49,734 nucleotides of DNA from Branchiostoma floridae. Lineage: Eukaryota; Chordata; Leptocardii; Amphioxiformes; Branchiostomatidae. A program made the translations under genes and the position numbers. Positions 1-12,529 of the stretch are shown here, in pieces. Where the stretch lies: the NCBI RefSeq assembly GCF_000003815.2, contig NC_049979.1, forward strand, positions 22,043,737 to 22,093,470, given 5' to 3'. The stretch's first letter is position 1; every line of letters begins with the position of its first letter. Under the pieces are notes generated by a model that saw only the letters and a program-made list of their open reading frames with translations, did no database searches and was not told the origin of the DNA.

Positions 1-3000
1 GAGTAAGGGGTCGGCCTAGTTTCTTCGTCTTTAAACTCATCTTGTATGTGATTTTAAATGTGTTGCGTTTATATGTCAATAAAGATGATGTCAACCCCCA
101 TGAGAAGTCTGCACATAAAGTCGTACCAACGTGGCAGAATCAGGAGCACCGCAACATTTGCGTTGTTGGTACAACATCAAGTTCAGTGTCGTACCATAAC
201 CAACAAGTTATTTTCTTAACCTTTCAAAATTCGAGGACCGTAACTCTGCTCAGTCACCTGTGGCTAATAAAGCGAGCCTGTCACACAGTGGTACCTTACT
301 GAGGACAGTCATGGGATCTTTCACATAAACCCTCTTGATCAAACTTATAAAATAAATCCGTTCTGATATTTACACATGTTCAGGGGTAGACATTTTGACA
401 GTTCAAATGGCTTGTTTCCAACCAAGGTGGTAGGGTGGTCTTGTGCTTTAAGATTGTCGACTTAGAATCTAGAGGTTCTGGGTTAGAATCCCTAGCAGGC
501 TGCAATCTTATGCCCTTAACACTGTCTTATTGTCTCACTTGACTCAGTAATGTGTTTGAGGATAGTGACCAGTGACCACACTTGATAAAAGGAGTAGGGG
601 TCCTTCCCAGTGTGAGTGAATCAAACCTTCAGTCCAGTCTTACATAGCTTGTACTTACTACATACGAACTGATATGTTACAACTAAAGGTTGTTGACCCG
701 TTATTGAAATCAAACAAGCGAAAGGTAACAGCATGGGAGTGTGTTGGCCCATCCCCTTACAATATGTACATTTCCACCCGTTTTGTTCCATTTATTCCAC
801 CTTGCCAAGTATACAATGTACCTGTACAGGATTAAGATATACCTCATAATTACATGGGGTCACATGTCTAAAGGGGATTTGTTTCAGGCAACTAAATGTA
901 CAGTTTTTCCACAAACCATCTTTGGATAGCAGTTGCTAGCTACTGTAAACTTGTATGATAGAAAGAAAGTAAAAACTTTGGAGAGTAAGCTTTTAGGACA
1001 AAGCCCATTTGTAAACTCGAGCAACTATATGTTGTCAGCCTTGTTCTCTTGATTAATCACACAATTTCAGCCTAGCAAATCTACTCTCAGTGGAACTTTA
1101 AAAATGAAGCACAGAAAGCGCATACACAGTCAGTAACAACAAACAGCTTACTGAGGTACTTGGGCCAGCAAACCCTGGTCAGGTTTAGTGTTTGTTCAGC
1201 AAGACTAGGATATGTTTATCAACCTCCCCCCAGCTCTGCCACACATCACTGCCTCTCTGAGCAAGGGCACTCCAGAGCCTGCCTTTCCAAGCAGGACCTT
1301 TCTCCTGCTCCAACCAACCTTGGGTAAATAAGGTGTTGGTTTGCCATGCTTCTCACGAGTAGGAGGCAGCCAAAAGGGCAAATGGGAGGTAAATAAAAAA
1401 GTACAAGTCAAAGTTATGATATACACTGATTGTCTGTACCTTGGCACCATCCGGGCAAACACTAAAATCATTTTTCTATTTTTCCTTCAAACAGCATCGG
1501 AAACATAACCGTCTTGGCCACAATTATATAGTATGCAAATCATCTGGTCCAAGACAGCATAGCAGCAGTGTCATGTCTATGCAACATACTTGACGTTGCA
1601 GTCCTGTTCGCATTTGACAAGCCAACTGCAACAGATTTTAGTATGTGGACACACCTTTTTGGCTCATATGAAGAGATATCTATCAGTTATCACATTTCAA
1701 CCCAGAGCCACTGTTACTGTTCCAAGTCAAGCCATTACCACTTTAATAACTGATGTCTGGTTTCCCCGGAAGAAAGCCCTGTACAAGCTGCCGCTATTCA
1801 TCATTGCAACTTCAAAGCAGGTTTTTATGAAGTGCCATATCTGCACTGGAGCCCCCTCCATCTTATGCTCCTTGCTGATTGATGAAGGAAGTAACGTCAG
1901 GATGATAGAGAGAGAAACCCTTATTCAAATTCAGGGAAGCACTTGAAAACGTCCCCCGGCAGCCCGCATCAGGAGCTTCTGTGTGCTCCCATTTCCCCCA
2001 TTATCAGCCCCAAACAATCTCACGACTCCAGCATTCGCAGAGCCTGCGAGCCTTTGTGCGGAGAACGCTCCATGAGACGATGGCATTCATGAACATCAAT
2101 CAAACCCACCACCGCTGGATGCAACGGAGGAGGCTTTGGACGTATCGACTGCCAATGTTCTCCTCCGCCAACTACACATGTATATGTGGGGATATCGCAT
2201 GCACACAGCCATGTCAACATGAGGGGAAGGCCAAGGTGCAATTGTCTGATACATAATGCCTGCAGGTTTAAATCACCCACCACTACTCCTCCACTTCCTG
2301 AGAAGCAAAATGTGTTACACTTAACCTTTTCTGACTGTAACTAGTTACCAGATTCTGGCAAGAATCAGGGTCCAATCTAAAATAGGTCAAATGCAGTTTC
2401 TAAACCCATTTGTAGATCGAAGCGATGGACAGTATTATAGCTAGATGCAGATAAATTTTCAAGAAATTTCAGCTTCAGAAAAAAATGGCCCCTTGATTTA
2501 GGCTCATGAAAAGTAAAAAAGAATGTTTGAATGTAGATCAAATGAAACAAAGTCCAAAGCCTTAAGGGGATATGCAACTTTTAACACAGATTCACTTGCT
2601 GTCCTACAATCTCAAAACCATTTTCTAAAGGAAAAATAATCGTGCAGCAACTTAAACAAACAAAAGAAATTTGTTTTTAAAAAGGTAGAGAGAAATTGGC
2701 AGTTTGCCTCAACATGCCTCCATATTTCTACACATTTTGGATGACAAAATGTCTATGAGATGAGGTCAACATTTATCAGTTTTCGATTAATTCATTTTGA
2801 GTTTCATCATTTATATAATGGCTGTCTAAATTGGTCTAAACTAGTCTAACACCAGTGCCTCCAGAAAGCTGAACAAGGATGTCCCTTCAATCATGCCATA
2901 GACACCGTCACTCCAATCCAATTATCCCATACAACATCTGCTCAAATTATGTACACAGCTTTTAACAGGGCATTTATTGCTTACACGCTGCTATGCTATC

Positions 3001-4169
3001 AGCATCAGCCTGCATTTCAAGGATATTGCTTTCCACCCACTTAAATTCTTTCAATATTGCCCTCTACATCTTCCAAGAAAACACCATAGAATTCCAGGAA
3101 TTATTTCATATACAAACATGTCTACCAGTTTCAATGACTAATCAATTTGTGCATTGTACATCATGCACAAAATACCTTTTTTCATACCTGCAATTTGTAA
3201 AGGTAATTTACAATATTACTTACACCAGACATATCTGCAATAGCCTGCATATGCAGGTGGTGTTTTGAGCTCTTGAAATTTATGCTGCACATGCTACACA
3301 CCAGCCACTATAGTAAAGGTTTGAACATGTTTAACTGTAACCCATACCTAGTTTGAATGGAAAAATAAGTCATTACTTAAGAGGTAAAAGGAAGCCAGCA
3401 CAGGGCCTATTGCTGTCACCCAACTGGGTTCCCTTAGGAAAGACACATAAATGAAAAGTGCTTAGCTTCAATGAAATATGTGCAGCTGGTCCATTTGCTG
3501 CTGAATGGGAATTATGGTTTCCATTTGAGGAAAAGATTACAGGGAATTCTGTTTGAAAGGTGAAAGGAATGGATCCATGCAGGGTGCATTTAAGATGCCG
3601 GTAAGCCTGGGTCTAATAATCCTACTGTGTAAAGGACGCCGAACTATCACAAAGTACATCTGGACAAATTCGCAGGGCTTAATGATATGCACACATATTT
3701 AATGCACATTACGTCACCTTCCCGAAGACTACAGGGCCTGATTTACAGTCAGTACCATGTCCTTGTTTCACATACCTCCACGCGGGCAGTAAAACTGACT
3801 AGACATGTTGACAGGACTGTAAAGTGAAATGATTATCCAGCTGCTAAGGCCTTTGTGGCGAAGGGGAATGGGGCAAACTCTTGCAGTTAGCGTTATCAGC
3901 TCCTAAACACCTGCGGAGATTTCCCTGCCTCATATTTCAAGACGAAGACAAGGTTCCAGAGCCACAAATCATTTCCAAGCAAAACAAAATACTGAAATAT
4001 GACACTAACATAGTTTTTCTTCCCTGACACGAATTAGATCTCGCAAAGTAATTTGAAATTTCCATATCAGTTTTAGGCACTAATGGTCACTATTTATAGT
4101 TTACTTTGCTCGCCATATCGTGCCCAAGATTTCCCAGTCTCCTTGTATCACATGTTTGAGGGTACTTAC
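1..4169 (-). other. SIK intron 3 (partial, runs off the left edge)
   Basis: This stretch lies downstream of the exon 3 donor (gtaagt on the minus strand, starting at 4169), so it is the first 4.17 kb of the third intron. I searched the minus strand for the next expected kinase exon (the segment leading to the HRDL catalytic loop) and did not find it, so the exon lies outside the window. A tRNA-derived SINE sits near the left end. The remaining open frames, for example around 1205-1471 and 1590-2283, show no domain I recognise and no convincing splice borders. Otherwise I see nothing here. Confidence 0.75.
425..655 (+). repeat. tRNA-derived SINE (family S1)
   Basis: The head looks like a decayed tRNA. 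An A-box-like stretch begins near 430 (aaggtggtagggtgg) and a B-box-like stretch follows at about 470-492 (ggttctgggttagaatccc). The body contains cccttaacac, then tctcacttgactcag, a layout shared with the SINE at 21860 (cttgggaaatgcatc, then tttccttactctgctcag). It lies inside SIK intron 3. The right boundary is approximate and no target duplication could be read. Confidence 0.6.
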
Positions 4170-4233
4170 CAAATATTTCCCCATTGCTGGCATACTCCGT
4201 GACAAGGTAGATCATGTCTTTTGTCTCCATCAC
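4170..4233 (-). CDS. SIK: Salt-inducible kinase, coding exon 3 (N-lobe beta4/beta5 and hinge)
   Basis: This 64-bp exon translates as VMETKDMIYLVTEYA followed by SNGEIF (residues 81-101), plus one nucleotide of the next codon, so it ends in phase 1. It is bounded by an acceptor (ttcttag) and a donor (gtaagt) on the minus strand. The segment is the kinase hinge: T92 in LVTEYA sits at the gatekeeper position, and a threonine gatekeeper is typical of SIKs. It joins exon 2 in phase 0 across a 1793-bp intron. The match to SIK1/SIK2 is from recalled family sequence, not a database search. The next exon should begin with the DYL... segment and is outside the window. Confidence 0.93.
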
Positions 4234-7012
<2,779 letters not shown>

Positions 7013-7039
7013 AGCATGGCCGGCTTCTGCCAGTCACCA

Positions 7040-7660
7040 GAGTAAGAGGCATGGCAGAGGTATAGCCTCCGTAGCAGACTCTGAGCGTCGGGCTTTCTTT
7101 TTCCTGATGGAATATCGATTCTAGTGCAATAGGTTTCTAATGCACTCGGTGTCCTGTGGCCGGCCTCTCTTGCTTGGAAGCGCAGGCTGTGACGAGACTT
7201 GTTTTCTTTTTTCTTTTTCTTTTTTTTTGATGGTATATAATTTCTTTTGCACACGGTTTCAATCATTGCATTCGGATCGGGGTTCATATCTACAACGGAA
7301 AAACAAAACTTGTATGCCATCCTTAATTTGCTTTAAAAAAAGCAAGATTCGTACAGCCTGCTATAAAGGATGCTAGAAGTTACAATCCGAGTTCAATAGA
7401 AACCGAATCAGTGTAATAGAACATACATGCCATTATTAAAAAAAGTCTAGACTCGAAGAGCCTGCTATGGAGGCTGGTAACTTGGCTAAGGAGGCCATCG
7501 ACCTATAGCATGCTCTACGAGACCCGGCCGCACGAAAAAGAGTACAATAGAAACCGAGTGCAGAAGATGCAGAACTGATACTGGATATGCAAATAAAACA
7601 ATAGGTGACACGTGGAGCCTGCACGTAGAGGCTATGGCGGCTGCGGCGGAGTATACATAT
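7040..7660. repeat. Block of inverted and repeated modules, probable decayed DNA transposon
   Basis: A left end reading tatagcctccgtagcagact (about 7062) is roughly inverted at about 7449-7481 (actcgaagagcctgctatgg then aggctggtaa). Further copies of the module occur at about 7347 (cagcctgctataaaggatgc) and 7613 (gagcctgcacgtagaggcta). A second module, caatagaaaccga, occurs at about 7394 and 7547 and inverted near 7128. The ends resemble the arms of the hairpin at 22183-22255, which suggests one TE family. Boundaries are uncertain. Confidence 0.4.
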
Positions 7661-7859
7661 GTACGCGCGTGTACACCGTGATTCAGACAGCCCAGAGCCG
7701 TCATGTTGTATTTGCTCGCTCCGCACTTGTGTTTGCTTTAAAGACATAGATCGGGCGAGCTCTATGGAATGCCGATGAAAGACCATGCCTCCAGCAAAAA
7801 AGAAAAACAAAAAACAAAACGATGTATCTCTTTATCTTTAGGCCTGATACTAATATTAC

Positions 7860-8115
7860 TGATAATAAAGTTCGTGTATGAGCATATGCATTTAAGGTAG
7901 TTTGTTAATATTATCTATAACAGGTGTTTCTTAACTTCCCAGACTAAGCATAGCATGGAACGCTAGCAACCAACTGTTAAAAGTGTGAATATAGGTTAAT
8001 GGTGACAAAGGGTGGGTCGTTTGGCATTTGATGGTTGTTATGAAGAAAAATGAAGCATTGTGTTGAATTTAAATGAAGCATATATCGTAGTTTGTGAGTA
8101 GCTTTTGTTAAAACA
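7860..8115. other. AT-rich intergenic sequence, nothing identified
   Basis: No ORF, RNA-like fold or repeat was recognised between the module block and the GAGT microsatellite. Confidence 0.5.
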
Positions 8116-8254
8116 GAGTGGGTGAGTGAGCGAGTGAGTGAGTGGGTGAGTGGGTGAGTGGGTGAGTGGGTGAGTGGGTGAGTGAGTGAGTGAGTGAGTG
8201 AGTGAGTGAGTGAGTGAGTGAGTGAGTGAGTGAGTGAGTGAGTGAGTGAGTGAG
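8116..8254 (+). repeat. (GAGT)n microsatellite with an 8-bp substructure
   Basis: The array is about 139 bp of tetranucleotide repeat. The left part alternates gtga and gtgg so that an 8-bp unit gtgggtga is repeated about five times. The right part is pure gtga, about 17 copies. Confidence 0.95.
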
Positions 8255-8299
8255 TTTGAATACCTTACCTTAATGGTAATGCCTGAATCAATACAAAAG

Positions 8300-8360
8300 T
8301 TGCAGGAGAAACCGCATGTATCTGTACCTATATAGCCGGTGTGACCGCCTTTTGGCGTAA
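8300..8360 (-). repeat. LINE 3'-end remnant
   Basis: The plus strand reads atgtatctgtacctatatag then ccggtgtgaccgcc. This matches the layout at about 19961-20000 (ctgtatctgtatctacaaag then ccggtataaccgccc), which is the 3' tail of the LINE fragment there. It is therefore a very short 5'-truncated insertion or decayed tail on the minus strand. Confidence 0.45.
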
Positions 8361-8835
8361 CACACCAGCTTCAAAGCATGAATATGAAATATTTCAGCCC
8401 AGTCTCATTAAAATACGACAGCAAGAAGCAAGCAACCTGCCAAAAATGTGCCAAGTTGGGAAATCCAATCCAAAAGCATTTGACCCTTCGTGCTCTTGGT
8501 GCTAAACTACGTGGTCACACTTGTCATGTAACTCGTCTAATACGGAGCAGGCGTTTGGAGTCTTCGCCCTTTACGATTAACATTGACGAGTGCGGGATGG
8601 AACATTTTGCTGCTTTTGTGTGGTCCTGTGGTTGGGGCAGCATACTGAGCTGGGACACTGCGGCGGTAGCGCTCGACTCGTGTGGCCTTATGTAGTCTGC
8701 ACTGTTTCCGATACGCGGGCCTGAGTCAGGATTTTCTTGCCTCCTTCTTTTAGTCATTTGCATAACTTCCGCACTGAGATACCGTATATGGCGTGATTGG
8801 GTGTCTTAGTCTTAAAGGTTATCCGCTATACCGGT

Positions 8836-9115
8836 GCAATGGCCTAGTGGTTAGAGTGTTCGCCTTGCATTCGGTAGGTCGTGAGTTCGATCCCCGGCCG
8901 AGTCATACCAAAGACTCTAAAAATGGTACATGCTGCTTTCTCTGCTTAGCACTCAGCACTAATGAGGAAGAGTATGGAAGTTAAACACACATCACTACCA
9001 GCGGACCAGCCCCCTTCTGTAGTGGCTTGCACATGTGTGGCCCAAGGGCTTCGAAGTGGAGATGGGCGCCACCCTACGCGTCTGTAGATGCATGGGCAAA
9101 CTTTAACTTTTTTTA
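8836..9115 (+). repeat. tRNA-derived SINE (family S2)
   Basis: The head has Pol III boxes: A box near 8843 (tggcctagtggttagagtg) and B box near 8877 (ggtcgtgagttcgatccc). The body includes aagttaaacacacatcacta and tgtggcccaagggcttcg, and part of it recurs at 27895-28012. The repeated body and the lack of a pairing acceptor stem argue against a functional tRNA gene. Confidence 0.75.
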
Positions 9116-9185
9116 ACTATACTTTCAGCTGCAGTTGAGGAAGACGTTTTTTACGTTACGTTTATTCAGTCACTAGACACAATGA

Positions 9186-9191
9186 TGGTGT

Positions 9192-9272
<81 letters not shown>

Positions 9273-9447
9273 GCTCGAGAAGTTGTAGATAGATCCCTAT
9301 ATTTGGTAGGTGGGTAGTGTTCGGGAAAACGAAGGTCGTGTTTGAGAATGGGGGGTAGCGGATTTCCAATGTACTGCAGCGGAACTTCCTAACTTCCTGA
9401 CATCTCGTGTCCTTGGCATACTATAGTCAAGATTTGTATAGCTTTTG
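9186..9447 (+). repeat. Partial copy of the 31960-33047 element (family L), with expanded TG tract
   Basis: The segment from about 9360 (tactgcagcggaacttccta, then tctcgtgtccttggcatact) aligns with 32150-32210 (tactgcagcgcaacttccgg, then tctcgtgttctgagcaagct). In both copies a TG-rich stretch lies upstream: short and imperfect at 31999-32039, expanded here at 9188-9268. Confidence 0.55.
9188..9268 (+). repeat. (TG)n microsatellite
   Basis: A nearly pure dinucleotide run of about 80 bp with one early interruption (gtctg). Alternating purine-pyrimidine DNA of this length can adopt Z-form. Confidence 0.95.
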
Positions 9448-9680
9448 GGCCAGAGTAATATTCTCTTTTATGAAAACGTATACTTAACAATGTACCATTC
9501 AACATCTGCTTGGAGATCATTGAAGCCTGTCACAACAGATGGGTCTGGACTGGCACAGCGGAAGCCGATGAACAAAAAAATCTTCATGCCAAATAAGACT
9601 ATCCGTGCATACCGGCATCAGACTGATCCCAAACCACATTCCAAGCAGTTTTTTTAGAATATTTTTTTTCTGTAGAATTT

Positions 9681-9857
9681 TTAGAAGACCACAGCAAGTA
9701 AATTTTGTGGATGACATCCTCTGCAGATTGTAAAAATAATGAAAAGACGAGATGAGTAAAGTAAAACAAGAGAAATTCCTTCTTTTTTTTATTACATCAG
9801 GCGATAATTAATGAGCGCGCGGATGACATCCATAATAATTACTTACTGTGGCCTAAA
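9681..9857 (-). mobile_element. Harbinger-like MITE (family H), internally deleted copy
   Basis: The ends are accacagcaagtaaatttt (left) and ttacttactgtggcc followed by taa (right). The inner blocks gatgacatcctctgcag and ggcgataattaatgagcgcg match other copies but are reversed, so this copy is on the minus strand. At 177 bp it is a deletion derivative of the roughly 500-bp form. Confidence 0.8.
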
Positions 9858-10262
9858 CTGTGTATTGTTTTAACAGTCTAATTGGTATCTTTTAGTGATG
9901 ATATGTATGAAAATTGCATTGTATTGGACTTCGCGATTGAGACAATTCTCCAATGTAGCAGGCATACAATAGAAGCGGATATTCTCGGTGTCGCGAATTC
10001 GCAATTAAGATATCATCACAGAAATAAAACTACCGCGAACATTTCAAGATTTACAGTACAAGGTCCTATTACCACAGGTTCTGCAAAAAAGGCAATGGGC
10101 TATGTCAATTTTATGAATGAAATTTGACACGAGGAGCCACACACGGGCGGCACAAATAAGGAATCATGCGAACGGTTCGTCTCGGTTTGCACAAAGACAA
10201 GTCTCTGATAATACAGGCTCTTTCAAATACCAACAATCACAAACCACAAAGGCTGTGTAATA
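9858..10262. other. AT-rich intergenic sequence, nothing identified
   Basis: An 81-codon frame at 9882-10127 has no recognisable domain and atypical composition. I see no repeat or RNA gene. Confidence 0.5.
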
Positions 10263-10858
10263 CCCCTGTCACATTATCTACGATCTTTAGGCGTATAGAT
10301 GGAAGATCAGCCATACATAGATCGAAAGAGGCATGCGCGTATTTCCCCTGAAAACCGTCCCTGACATAATAGAAGCCATACTTTGTACCTTGTACAATTG
10401 TTATGCAATAAAGTTATTCAAACATGGTGGGAGACGAAACACATTTTATGTCAAACTGCTCTTTCTATGATCACGAAAGAAAAGAGTTGTTTGAAGAGGC
10501 CACCAAATTCCATCCAAACTTCTTAACATTCACCGACAAAAAGAAAACAATTCTCCTTCTAACTTCACAAAACCCACACATAATAGAAAAGGTGGGATCT
10601 TTCGTCTTCCACTGCCTTCGAAAAAGGAGTCGAACCCAATTAACCCAGGACCTATAGGTAGCTTTTACTAGTTTTAGACTAGAGTACACACCTGTGATAT
10701 TGTTTTCATACTTTGTCTGGATCTCTCATGTTACCTGCAATTAGCCCACGGGCAAGAACTTGCAATAAACTTTAATATTGTATTATTATAAGAGAGGCTC
10801 GGCCCGGGCGATTGGCGCAGAATCGTCGTCCGATCGATTTTCGCCAAATGTGACAGGG
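10263..10858 (-). mobile_element. MITE (family P, TIR CCCCTGTCACATT) split by a LINE insertion
   Basis: The left end ta|CCCCTGTCACATT and right end AATGTGACAGGG match, in reverse orientation, the intact 228-bp copy at 48813-49040. Inner blocks such as aagccatactttgtaccttg and cgtcgtccgatcgattttcg are shared in the same order. The shared sequence breaks off after aagttatt (10418) and resumes near ataag (about 10788). The intervening ~370 bp is a LINE 3' end. Confidence 0.85.
10419..10785 (+). pseudogene. Non-LTR retrotransposon 3' end, 5'-truncated (C-terminal region)
   Basis: An open frame at 10424-10657 gives 77 residues starting MVGDETHFMSNCSFYDHERK and ending before tag. The pattern D/E-THF-x(3)-C-x(2)-Y followed by an F-LLT-x(4)-P-x-I stretch is the C-terminal zinc-knuckle-like tail I know from CR1/jockey-type LINEs of marine invertebrates. 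A short 3' UTR ends in caataaactttaatattgta, an AT-rich tail. The fragment has no reverse transcriptase and is a dead insertion. It sits inside a family P MITE, so it is younger than that MITE. Confidence 0.7.
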
Positions 10859-10865
10859 ATATAAG

Positions 10866-12070
10866 AATCTGCGTTTACGTAACCGGCCACAGATTGATTT
10901 TGTCTCTGCTTTACACCACTTTCTGCCTCTCTGGAAGGTTCAGTGTATACCTGGAGTCACACGTGGCTGAAACGTGTCATCCGCCATACATAATGAGCCT
11001 CTCACGATAGTGATCATCGCTCGCTCGGCGGCGACATCCGTCCCCAAATTGGTTGCCCTGCCAACGAAATCTTAAACCTTTCATTTGAATATTTGTTGCT
11101 ACGATACAACATGACATATTATGAGACAGATTTATAGGTGTAAATTGTGGTCCTTTTTTAACTGTATATCCAAGGAGATATACCACACATCCTGTCTAAA
11201 AACATAAGCCAATATCCAGCACCATGTATACATTTACATATTGTAGGAGCTAAATTTAGAATTGATAGGGATGCTCTACAGTTTTCGTATTGAGAGAAAA
11301 GAGTTCGCTGGATGAGCACTCTACAGTTAAAGATAATGTGCGAGTCATTCATTCGACGAAAGGCCTTGAAAATCGTAGAAGCGATCATTTACCTAAACGT
11401 ATTCAGGGGAGACTACATTGTTCCATTATATACCAGTAATGCATGTAATGATTTCACGTAAAATCCCACCAAGAAAGGGGTTTTCTATGGTTTAAAGCCT
11501 TGTCTTTTATCTGGCCTCTCGCCATGGGGTGTGAGCGCAAGCGCAAACTGTGGTGTCGCCCCTTCATCACGAAAATGTAAGAATCGTGTTGCTAAGCAAC
11601 CGCCAGGAGTAAAGGTCAGCTTTTACGTAATCGGTGGCGGGCAATTGTCAGAAATGGCTACTGTACTGGAGAACCATTGGATATCAACGCAGAGACAAAC
11701 GATTCCTTTCTCGCAGAGAATTTCTTACACAGTTGCGATGAACGTAATTCAGCTTGGAATTTCCCTTTGCTTAGGGGCACAGCTTTGATAGAGGTTGGAG
11801 ATATTCAGCTGCGAACATGCTGGGAGCAAAATTTTAATAGAATAGCGGTTGGAGATATTCAGCTGGGAACATGAAGGATGAGCTACATCACCGAGATTAA
11901 TATACGCATAATATCGGTGGAGGTTTCGTTCGACAACCAGGTTATTAGCCTGATTTAATCGCGCTTCTCAGGCCCGTCTACAAGCTCCGGATAGCGTAGT
12001 TTGCGTTACACAGACTACCAGGTTATGTGTTTATGCACTAACGTGTGCAGGCAAATCAAATCAATGATTT
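10866..12070. other. Intergenic sequence, nothing identified
   Basis: The segment holds a short local repeat (gaggttggagatattcagctg at about 11791, recurring as cggttggagatattcagctg at about 11847). The small frames show no domain. I see no RNA gene or TE that I can name. Confidence 0.5.
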
Positions 12071-12074
12071 GTTT

Positions 12075-12522
12075 CTTGACAGTACGTAAATTTCATGGAT
12101 GACATCCGCGCGCTTAATTTTCGCCTGATTTCAGGGGAGAAAAACAAGAATTTTGTTCTTCTTCGGAGATGGCCAACATGCCGAAAAAGTACCAACATGA
12201 GAAATATGCTGTGTTGTGGCCTAATGACTGTACTTGTAGAAGTGGCACCACTATGGAAGTTATGGATGTAGTTTGCCAACTTGGTACATGCAAGTGATAC
12301 CAGGCAGCCTACCACACTAGTGTCACTTTTAATACACTTAAGTTTACGTCTTGAATAAAGAAATTAATGATTTGCTGTCTGTGCTACCATATTTTGTCAC
12401 TTCAATTCTTGTTACAACGTTAATGGTGTCTAGTCGAAAACTATTTTGTTTGTTTGTTGTCCTGTCTCATTATTTTTCCAGTCTGCAGAGGATATCATCC
12501 ATAAAACTTACTTGCTGTGGCC
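12075..12522 (+). mobile_element. Harbinger-like MITE (family H), near full length
   Basis: The left end is decayed (cagtacgtaaatttcatgga then tgacatccgcgcgc). The right end is good (gatatcatccataaaactta then cttgctgtggcc followed by taa). Inner blocks (gtggcaccactatggaag, ctaccacactagtgtcac, aaagaaattaatgatttgct) are shared with the copies at 42768 and 43275. It encodes no transposase, so it is non-autonomous. Confidence 0.8.
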
Positions 12523-12529
12523 TAAAGTC

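Noticed and set aside
1205-1471. Possible SIK exon in the left intron
   Set aside because: The frame does not match the next expected kinase segment and has no fitting splice sites.
8836-8910. Functional tRNA gene
   Set aside because: It has A and B boxes, but the acceptor ends do not pair and the downstream body recurs elsewhere in the window, so it is a SINE head.
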